Origin: Eudoraea sp.
GTDB lineage: Bacteria; Bacteroidota; Bacteroidia; Flavobacteriales; Flavobacteriaceae
Length of the DNA: 8,964 nucleotides
Reading direction: 5' to 3'
Assembly (NCBI GenBank): GCA_024642325.1
Contig: JAHEBI010000070.1
Span: forward strand, 1 to 8,964
Shown here piece after piece: positions 1 through 5,702 of this stretch; the stretch's first letter is position 1, and each line of letters starts with the position of its first letter. The position numbers and the translations under genes were made by a program. Below the pieces are notes generated by a model. It was not told the DNA's origin. It worked only from the letters and a program-made list of their open reading frames with translations, and did not search any database.

Positions 1-833
1 TCCAGGTTTTTTATGGTGAACCTGTCCATCCAGATATATTCTTCTTCGGCTACCCGCTGTATCTTGCTAATATGCTGTAATTGGCTGTGCCTCGTATCCA
101 GAAGATAATGCATGACTACTCCTGATGCAATGATCCCATATGTTAGCTGGGCTATTCCAAAACCTTTTAAAGTGGTCGTTTTAAAATGGTTGGTAAGGGT
201 CTCCCTTGCGTAATCTTCCTGAAAGATCCAGTCTTCCAAAAAGAAAGTATGGAAACGCGTCCCAAAATAATCCTTAAAATCTGTTTTATGCGCCTTTGAA
301 ACCAGGACTTCGTTTGGGGAAAAATTTTGCAGCAGCTTGTCTATATGTTCCAGGTTGCCCTCGGCTGTGAGGAATTCACCTGTGGAGATATCCAGGAAGG
401 AAACCCCATGAATGTTTTTGCCGAAATGGACAGCACAGAGAAAATTGTTGGACTTGGCAGTTAGGATATCATCATTTAAGGCTACTCCCGGGGTTACCAA
501 TTCTGTGACTCCCCGTTTTACAATGGTCTTGGTTAATTTAGGATCTTCCAGCTGGTCACAAATGGCAACCCGTTGCCCTGCTTTGACCAGTTTGGGGAGA
601 TAGGTGTTCAGAGAATGGTGCGGAAAACCTGCCAGTTCTGTGCGGTCACCGCCATTATTCCTATGTGTTAGGACAATCCCCAATATACCAGCGGCTTTTA
701 CGGCATCTTCCCCGAAAGTTTCATAAAAATCACCTACCCTGAATAGCAGAAGCGCATCAGGATATTTAGTCTTGATGGTATTGTACTGCCTCATCAGAGG
801 CGTTTCTTTCTTTATCTTACCGGAATTTGCCAA
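1..833 (-). CDS. mutS: DNA mismatch repair protein MutS, N-terminal part (3' end lies outside the window)
   Basis: MutS recognises mismatches and small loops in newly replicated DNA and recruits MutL. About 277 codons are visible: the mismatch-binding domain I (about residues 10-125) and the connector domain. The core GDFYETFGEDA contains the Phe-x-Glu motif that wedges into the mismatch. Further family-typical stretches are LAGFPHHSL, AICDQLEDP, VTPGV and, at the window edge, WMDRFTIKNL. I choose the TTG at 833-831 as start: an in-frame TAA lies three codons upstream, the resulting N-terminus matches the usual family length, and it places the motif at F36/E38, the same numbers as in E. coli MutS. 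The first in-frame ATG (794-792) would remove 13 residues but is possible. The ATPase domain is outside the window, so intactness cannot be judged. It is transcribed divergently from the neighbouring RNA methyltransferase. Confidence 0.96.
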   Translation of the reverse strand, partial: MANSGKIKKETPLMRQYNTIKTKYPDALLLFRVGDFYETFGEDAVKAAGILGIVLTHRNNGGDRTELAGFPHHSLNTYLPKLVKAGQRVAICDQLEDPKLTKTIVKRGVTELVTPGVALNDDILTAKSNNFLCAVHFGKNIHGVSFLDISTGEFLTAEGNLEHIDKLLQNFSPNEVLVSKAHKTDFKDYFGTRFHTFFLEDWIFQEDYARETLTNHFKTTTLKGFGIAQLTYGIIASGVVMHYLLDTRHSQLQHISKIQRVAEEEYIWMDRFTIKNL

Positions 834-1028
834 CGTAGTTTATTCCCCTATTTTTGTCTGCTCGGGGAGTAAACGAAAATACTATTTTTCCCAGGGATTG
901 TCCCCTCTTGTTGATATTTTCGGATAACTTAGTGCAAGTTAATTTAAATGAAGGCTTAATCCAGGGATTTATAAGGTCAGTTGATTAAAACAATTAATAA
1001 ATAAGGATTTGGAAATCTCTGTCAGTTT
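834..1028. other. Divergent intergenic region between mutS and the RNA methyltransferase
   Basis: This 195-nt AT-rich spacer must carry the 5' ends of two divergent genes. I found no full match to the Bacteroidota -7 element (TAnnTTTG) on either strand. An AGGGGA stretch lies 9 nt upstream of the mutS TTG. A 9-bp direct repeat CCAGGGATT occurs at 891-899 and 961-969. Short complementary segments TCCCC (844-848 and 901-905) and GGGGA (864-868) could form small alternative hairpins in the mutS leader. No ORF or RNA gene is apparent. Confidence 0.5.
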
Positions 1029-1571
1029 ATGCGAAAATTAAAAAACAGTGAGTTAGACCGTTTGGATATTGATCGCTTTAAGGGCGCATCAAAAACCCCT
1101 TTGGTCCTTGTTCTGGACAATATAAGGAGTTTAAACAATATTGGTTCTGTCTTCAGGACCGCAGATGCTTTCCTTATAGAAAAGATCTATTTATGCGGCA
1201 TAACTGCTTCCCCTCCTCATAAGGACATTCATAAAACCGCTTTGGGAGCTACAGAGAGCGTAGCCTGGGAGTATAGAAAAAACACGGTAGATTTACTTGA
1301 GGAACTTCAGAAAGAATATTTGTGCCTGGCGGTGGAACAAACAGAAAATGCCACGCCTCTTAACCAATTTAGCCCGAAACCTTCCAATAAATATGCACTG
1401 GTTTTTGGGAATGAAGTAAAAGGGGTCTCACAGGAAGCAGTAAATGCCTGTCAGGGTGTTTTGGAAATTCCCCAGTACGGGACGAAGCATTCTTTAAATA
1501 TAGCTGTGAGCGCTGGAATTGTTATATGGGACCTATGGTCCAAACTTCAGCATATCACAGGCAGGGATTAA
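1029..1571 (+). CDS. SpoU/TrmH-family RNA 2'-O-methyltransferase
   Basis: A 180-residue SAM-dependent methyltransferase of the SPOUT class (SpoU/TrmH family), expected to methylate a ribose 2'-OH in tRNA or rRNA. All three SpoU motifs are visible. Motif 1 is NNIGSVFRTADAF (residues 36-48), with R43 at the position of the catalytic arginine. Motif 2 is LVFGNEVKGVS (124-134). Motif 3 is IPQYGTKHSLNIAVSAG (147-163), which forms the trefoil-knot SAM site. The protein is essentially only the catalytic domain: it lacks the N-terminal RNA-binding domain of RlmB-type enzymes and the C-terminal extension of TrmH, so the target nucleotide cannot be assigned. The ATG start fits the family, with no clear Shine-Dalgarno, as is common in Bacteroidota. 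It is divergent from mutS and convergent with the folK fusion. Confidence 0.93.
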   Translation: MRKLKNSELDRLDIDRFKGASKTPLVLVLDNIRSLNNIGSVFRTADAFLIEKIYLCGITASPPHKDIHKTALGATESVAWEYRKNTVDLLEELQKEYLCLAVEQTENATPLNQFSPKPSNKYALVFGNEVKGVSQEAVNACQGVLEIPQYGTKHSLNIAVSAGIVIWDLWSKLQHITGRD

Positions 1572-1604
1572 ATAGCATAAAATTATACGATTTTAAACTG
1601 CCTG

Positions 1605-1637
1605 AAAATAAAAACCCTGACAATTCTGCCAGGGTTT
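1605..1637 (-). terminator. Intrinsic terminator between the convergent methyltransferase and folK-dNK genes
   Basis: A perfect 8-bp stem, AAACCCTG at 1612-1619 and CAGGGTTT at 1630-1637, encloses a 10-nt loop. Read on the minus strand the stem is followed by a T-rich run (TTTTTATTTT), so it best serves the folK-dNK transcript, about 140 nt past its stop. On the plus strand the stem is followed by GGGG rather than a long T-run, so its action on the methyltransferase transcript would be weaker. A second 6-bp inverted repeat, TTTGAG (1648-1653) and CTCAAA (1665-1670), lies beside it. Confidence 0.75.
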
Positions 1638-1778
1638 GGGGATATAGTTTGAGTTAGTTAGTTTCTCAAAATTGGAGGTGCAATAAAGTAATTCCTTTTC
1701 AACTATGCAAGAAATTTGCCAAATAAGTGTTAAAAGGCTAATGCTGTTTTATGTAATTATTAGAAATAAAAAATGCCT

Positions 1779-2918
1779 TTAGTCCGAAAGAGCCTGCTCC
1801 AGAATTTTATCAATAATTGATTCGTAATCTGCCTTATTTTCAACAAAATCGAGGTCGGCGATATCAATGATCAAACTTTTGCGATGTGGAAATCCTTTTA
1901 AAAAATCAAGATAGCCTCTGTTTATTTTTTCCAGGTATTCCTTGTTTATTCCCTGTTCATAAGCCCTGCCTCTTTTCTTAATGTTCTCCAATAAGCGTTC
2001 GGTTTTCTGATAAAGAAAGATGTAGATATCTGGTTTTCTTACTTCGGTATACATGAAATTAAACATTTTCCTATAGAGCTTAAATTCATCTTTTTGCAGT
2101 GTTATTTGCGCAAAAATCAATGATTTGTAGATATCGTAATCACTCACCATAAAATTCTTAAAAAGATCTAATTGAGTAGTGTCATCTGTAAACTGCTGGT
2201 ATCTGTCTGCCAAAAATGACATTTCCAAAGGAAAAGCGTACCTGCTTTGGTCATTGTAGAATTTGGGCAGGAATGGATTATCTGCGAAGCGTTCCAATAC
2301 CAGTTTCGCATTGTGATCGCTGGCTAGTTTTCTGGCCAGTGTGGTTTTACCTGCACCTATATTGCCTTCAATGGCTACCAGATGAAATTGCGAAAATAGT
2401 AATTCTCTGCTGGGATATAATTTATGGGGAGTTTGCTCCAGGCTATTCTTGTCTTTGCATTCCTGCAGCAAATTTCTGGTATCCTTTCTTAATACAGGGT
2501 GGTAGAACTGCGGGGCAATATCGGCAAGGGGTTTCAGGACAAATCGCCTTAAATGCAGCTGGGGGTGTGGTATGGTGAGCTCATCTGTTTGAATGGTTTC
2601 AGAATTATAGTACAACAGATCAATATCGATATTCCTGGATTGATAGCTTTCGCCCACATTGCGCTCCCTGCCCATTTCCTTCTCAATTTGGAGTATCAAC
2701 TGCAATACCTGTTTAGCAGTACGTTGGGTCTCTATGGACAGACATGCATTCAGGAAGTCTTCTCCTTCAAAACCCCATGCAGGGCTGCTGTATACTGCGG
2801 ATATATCAGTAATTGTGCCCAGGTTTTTTTGCAATAGGAGGACAGCCCGCTGCAAATTGAAGAGCTTGTTTCCGAGGTTACTGCCCAGAGATAAGTATAT
2901 AGTTTTAACTTCCTTCAT
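1779..2918 (-). CDS. folK: Bifunctional fusion: HPPK (FolK) plus deoxynucleoside kinase
   Basis: A 379-residue two-domain protein. Residues about 5-145 are 6-hydroxymethyl-7,8-dihydropterin pyrophosphokinase, which transfers pyrophosphate from ATP in folate synthesis. It shows LSLGSNLGN near the start and the signature RNIDIDLLYY, with the Mg-binding aspartates D98 and D100. After a linker (about 146-177), residues 178-379 are a deoxynucleoside kinase. It has P-loop GNIGAGKT (185-192), ERFADNPFLPKFY (209-221) typical of bacterial deoxyadenosine/deoxyguanosine kinases, DRY (238-240), SDYDIYKS (259-266) and an arginine-rich lid RGR (316-318). Domain lengths match the stand-alone families. There is no frameshift and no Met between residues 82 and 233, so the kinase has no ATG of its own. 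Such fusions are known in Flavobacteriia. Purine deoxynucleoside preference is inferred from the kinase motifs only. It is a single gene, divergent from sppA. Confidence 0.95.
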   Translation of the reverse strand: MKEVKTIYLSLGSNLGNKLFNLQRAVLLLQKNLGTITDISAVYSSPAWGFEGEDFLNACLSIETQRTAKQVLQLILQIEKEMGRERNVGESYQSRNIDIDLLYYNSETIQTDELTIPHPQLHLRRFVLKPLADIAPQFYHPVLRKDTRNLLQECKDKNSLEQTPHKLYPSRELLFSQFHLVAIEGNIGAGKTTLARKLASDHNAKLVLERFADNPFLPKFYNDQSRYAFPLEMSFLADRYQQFTDDTTQLDLFKNFMVSDYDIYKSLIFAQITLQKDEFKLYRKMFNFMYTEVRKPDIYIFLYQKTERLLENIKKRGRAYEQGINKEYLEKINRGYLDFLKGFPHRKSLIIDIADLDFVENKADYESIIDKILEQALSD

Positions 2919-2923
2919 ATGAT

Positions 2924-2941
2924 GTAAACAAAGTAAACAAA
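2924..2941. repeat. Tandem 9-bp direct repeat upstream of the folK-dNK start
   Basis: GTAAACAAA occurs twice back to back (2924-2932 and 2933-2941), followed by a partial third AGTAA. On the coding strand of folK-dNK this reads TTTGTTTAC twice and lies between the predicted -7 element and the ATG. It may be a by-product of an AT-rich leader or a small regulatory site; the sequence alone does not decide. Confidence 0.6.
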
Positions 2942-2973
2942 AGTAAGCCAGATGAAGATTAAATTAGTACAAA
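2938..2973 (-). promoter_or_regulatory. Candidate Bacteroidota-type promoter of folK-dNK
   Basis: On the minus strand TACTTTTG (2945-2938) matches the TAnnTTTG -7 consensus exactly, 19 nt before the ATG. An upstream TTTG (2973-2970) could be the -33 element, with a spacer of 24 nt, slightly longer than usual. Transcription would start around 2930, giving a very short leader. This is a consensus match only. Confidence 0.5.
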
Positions 2974-3049
2974 GACATTTTAATAATTATGGATATGCTC
3001 ATTGCATTTTTGATCTAAATGGAATTTTGTTTTATTAAAAAATAACATA

Positions 3050-3079
3050 TTTACATCATTCTAAGTTTGGTTATCTTTG
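3050..3079 (+). promoter_or_regulatory. Candidate Bacteroidota-type promoter of the sppA operon
   Basis: TATCTTTG at 3072-3079 is an exact TAnnTTTG -7 element, 23 nt before the sppA ATG. TTTA at 3050-3053, 18 nt further upstream, is a three-of-four match to the TTTG -33 box. The predicted start of transcription, around 3086, leaves a leader of under 20 nt, short but common in this phylum. Confidence 0.55.
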
Positions 3080-3102
3080 GAAGATATTAATTAAAGTAGA
3101 GT

Positions 3103-4860
3103 ATGAATTTTTTAAGAAACCTGTTGGCGGCAATCGTTGGAACTTTGATAGCATTTGGAATAATGTTCTTCATGTTTGTCTTTTTTATAAGTCTTGTGAA
3201 CACCGAAGAAACTGTAGCCGTTAAGAAGAATTCCGTTTTGGAATTGCAAATGAAGTTCCCTGTTAAGGATTATACAGGAAATAATGAAGGAGACCCATTT
3301 GACGTGCTTTTTGAAAAGGCCCAGGGACTGGATGAAATACTGCATGCCATAAAAGTGGCAAAAGAGGATGATGATATTAAAGGTATCAGTATTCACAACA
3401 ATTTTATTGCTGCCGGTATTTCCTCAACACAGGCCATAAGAAATGCATTGTCCGATTTTAAAGAAAGTGGAAAATTCATATATGCCTTTGGAGATTATTA
3501 CCTTCAAAAAGATTACTACCTGGCCAGTGTCGCGGACAGTATTTTTCTTAACCCGGTTGGCGGAATGGATTTCAAAGGGCTTTCAGCAGAAGTTCTTTAT
3601 TTTAAGGACTTACAGGATAAGACCGGGGTAAAAATGGAGGTAATCAGGCATGGTAAATACAAAAGTGCGGTAGAGCCATTTTTGTCTAATGAAATGAGTG
3701 ATGCCAACAGGATTCAAATTAGTGAACTTATAAATTCAATCTGGAATTCAATAGTTTCTGAAATTTCATTGGATAGGGGAATAAGCGAGCAGGATATCAA
3801 TATAATTGCAGATACCCTTGGTGGCAGAAAACCAGAATACGCCAAAGCCTCCGGTTTACTGGATGACGTTATTTATCATGATGAATATGAAAAACGTTTA
3901 AAACAGGCTGCGGGAACCCCCGTGGAGGATAAACTGAATTATATTTCACTGGAAGATTATACCAAGATTTCCGCCAAGAAGAAATTGCAAAGTGGAAAAG
4001 ATAGAATTGCCGTCATTTTTGCTCAGGGGAATATCATATATGGTGAAGGAGGCCCGGATGCTATTGGGCAGGGCATTATTAATAAGGCTATCATAAAAGC
4101 CAGGGATGACAAGTCTGTGAAAGCAATTGTATTAAGGGTGAATTCGCCTGGCGGGAGCGCACTTACTTCAGATATTATATGGCGGGAGGTTGAAATGGCC
4201 AAAAAGGAAAAACCAGTGGTAGTCTCTATGGGTGACGTGGCGGCTTCCGGGGGGTATTATATTTCGGTGGGTGCGAATAAAATATTTGCCGAACCTACCA
4301 CTATTACGGGATCAATCGGAGTCTTTGGCATAATACCGAATATTAATGAACTGGCCGCAAATATTGGGATCAATGCAGAGCAGGTGGGAACCAATAAGAA
4401 TTCTGTGGATTATTCTCTGTTTGAGCCTATGAGCGATGAATTCAGAGGGTTTGTAAAAGAAGGAATTGAAAAAACGTACGATACTTTTATACTTAAAGTA
4501 TCAGAGGGCCGGAATATTACTGTTGCCCAGGCAGATAGCCTGGCCCAGGGTCGTGTTTGGAGCGGAACAGAAGCCAGGGAATTGGGATTGGTGGATGAAT
4601 TGGGAGGACTTGAAGATGCTATTGAAGCAGCTGCCGAACTGGCCAATGTAGATTCTTATTCAATTCGAAAATATCCAAGGTATAAAACCAGTTTTGAACG
4701 ATTTATGGAAGATTTCGGAGGCGCAAGTATTTTTAACAAGGAACTGATTATCCAGGAAGAAATTGGTGCGGAGATTTACGGGATGTACAAGGAAATCAAA
4801 TCTGCAATGGAACAGAAAGGGGTCCAGGTACGTATGCCGTTTACCTTAACCATTAATTAA
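3103..4860 (+). CDS. sppA: Signal peptide peptidase SppA, 67K type (family S49)
   Basis: A membrane-anchored serine protease that degrades cleaved signal peptides in or at the inner membrane. It has 585 residues, the long tandem-domain form, close to the E. coli enzyme in length. Residues about 5-32 are a single hydrophobic anchor. The N-terminal S49-like half carries the catalytic lysine in KYKSAVEPF (K187). The C-terminal half (about 300-520) has the oxyanion region RVNSPGGS (345-352) and the nucleophile in GDVAASGGYY (S382), followed by TTITGSIGVFG. Both members of the Ser-Lys dyad are therefore present and the enzyme should be active. The start is the first ATG after a good promoter match, immediately followed by the anchor. 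It is the first gene of a probable two-gene operon, the transporter beginning 4 nt after its stop. Confidence 0.97.
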   Translation: MNFLRNLLAAIVGTLIAFGIMFFMFVFFISLVNTEETVAVKKNSVLELQMKFPVKDYTGNNEGDPFDVLFEKAQGLDEILHAIKVAKEDDDIKGISIHNNFIAAGISSTQAIRNALSDFKESGKFIYAFGDYYLQKDYYLASVADSIFLNPVGGMDFKGLSAEVLYFKDLQDKTGVKMEVIRHGKYKSAVEPFLSNEMSDANRIQISELINSIWNSIVSEISLDRGISEQDINIIADTLGGRKPEYAKASGLLDDVIYHDEYEKRLKQAAGTPVEDKLNYISLEDYTKISAKKKLQSGKDRIAVIFAQGNIIYGEGGPDAIGQGIINKAIIKARDDKSVKAIVLRVNSPGGSALTSDIIWREVEMAKKEKPVVVSMGDVAASGGYYISVGANKIFAEPTTITGSIGVFGIIPNINELAANIGINAEQVGTNKNSVDYSLFEPMSDEFRGFVKEGIEKTYDTFILKVSEGRNITVAQADSLAQGRVWSGTEARELGLVDELGGLEDAIEAAAELANVDSYSIRKYPRYKTSFERFMEDFGGASIFNKELIIQEEIGAEIYGMYKEIKSAMEQKGVQVRMPFTLTIN

Positions 4861-4864
4861 ATTA

Positions 4865-5575
4865 ATGACTCCCGAGAGCAGAAAGCGGGCATATCGCATT
4901 TATATTTACCTTGGGGCACTTTTTATTACCTCCCTGGTTGTTTCGAATTTAATTTTTCAAAAATTCTTTTTTTGGTATCCTTTTGGAAATGTAACTGTTT
5001 TTGGGGCACCTTTATTTGAGATTTCCGTTGGGGTATTGCCATATCCAATCACTTTTTTAATTACTGATCTTATTTCAGAAATATTTGGAAGGAAGAAAGC
5101 GAATCAGATTGTTACCACAGGTATATTTGCTTCTTTCTTTTCCATGGGAATCATCCTGATTTCCAATATGGCTCCGGCTATTCCTTCCTCACCGGTGGAT
5201 GACGCCGTTTTTAGCAGTGTCTTTGCTTTGTCCCCCCTGGCCGTACTTGCCTCAATGCTGGCGTACCTTTGTGCCCAATACGTGGACATTGCCATTTACC
5301 ATTTTTGGAAACGGGTAACCAAAGGCAAATATTTATGGTTGCGTAATAATTTCTCCACCTTCTCTTCGCAAATTATTGACACCACAACGGTGGTTAGCCT
5401 GCTGTGTGTTTTTGGTGTAATTCCCTGGGGCATGTTCCAGGGGTTGGTTATTAGCGGTGTTCTTTTTAAGATTTTCATCGCTATCCTGGACACCCCATTT
5501 CTTTATTTGTTCGTGCATATCTTCAGAAAACAGTTTAATCTGGAAATTGGCGAAGAAATAGACCTGGATGGTTAG
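4865..5575 (+). CDS. YhhQ/VUT-family transporter, probable queuosine precursor transporter
   Basis: A 236-residue integral membrane protein of the VUT (formerly DUF165) family. Characterised members import the queuosine precursors preQ0/preQ1 for modification of tRNA position 34. About six hydrophobic segments are visible (roughly residues 13-32, 45-72, 82-102, 120-146, 168-188 and 192-220). Family-typical stretches are LITDLISEIFGRKKAN (65-80), LAYLCAQYVDIAIYHFWK (132-149) and FSSQIIDTT (166-174), the last corresponding to the conserved SQ-hD motif. The charged C-terminal tail is short. The start ATG lies 4 nt past the sppA stop, which implies co-transcription and leaves no room for a preQ1 riboswitch directly upstream. 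No queuosine biosynthesis gene is in the window, so the substrate is inferred from family membership alone. Confidence 0.9.
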   Translation: MTPESRKRAYRIYIYLGALFITSLVVSNLIFQKFFFWYPFGNVTVFGAPLFEISVGVLPYPITFLITDLISEIFGRKKANQIVTTGIFASFFSMGIILISNMAPAIPSSPVDDAVFSSVFALSPLAVLASMLAYLCAQYVDIAIYHFWKRVTKGKYLWLRNNFSTFSSQIIDTTTVVSLLCVFGVIPWGMFQGLVISGVLFKIFIAILDTPFLYLFVHIFRKQFNLEIGEEIDLDG

Positions 5576-5702
5576 GCCTAAATAGCCATATGAATGGATC
5601 TTTTTATGCCATAGACTGACCTTGGTTTTTATTTTATAAGTTTTCGACAAAAGGTATACTATTCCCCGCTTTTTTAAGTTCTAATCGAACTGAGTCCCAA
5701 AT
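5576..5702. other. Spacer between the transporter and the AsmA-like gene
   Basis: This 127-nt AT-rich spacer separates two genes on the same strand. A weak inverted repeat CCAT-ATGA-ATGG (5586-5597) followed by TCTTTTT could be a poor terminator. TAAGTTTT (5637-5644) is a seven-of-eight match to the -7 consensus but has no properly spaced -33 box. Whether the AsmA-like gene has its own promoter cannot be settled here. Confidence 0.35.

Noticed and set aside
1733..1780. AAAGGC / GCCTTT inverted repeat at the end of folK-dNK as a terminator
   Set aside because: The 36-nt AT-rich loop is too large and no T-run follows on the transcript; the hairpin at 1612-1637 is much better.
2216..2922. Plus-strand open frames at 2216-2578, 2553-2837 and 2659-2922
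   Set aside because: They lie opposite the well-supported folK-dNK gene, lack recognisable motifs and have Trp/Cys-rich or otherwise unnatural compositions.
4840..4870. preQ1 riboswitch ahead of the queuosine-precursor transporter
   Set aside because: Only 4 nt separate it from sppA and the preceding bases are coding, with no aptamer-like structure seen.
5637..5644. TAAGTTTT as a promoter for the AsmA-like gene
   Set aside because: It is only a seven-of-eight match lacking the final G, and no TTTG lies at the right distance upstream.
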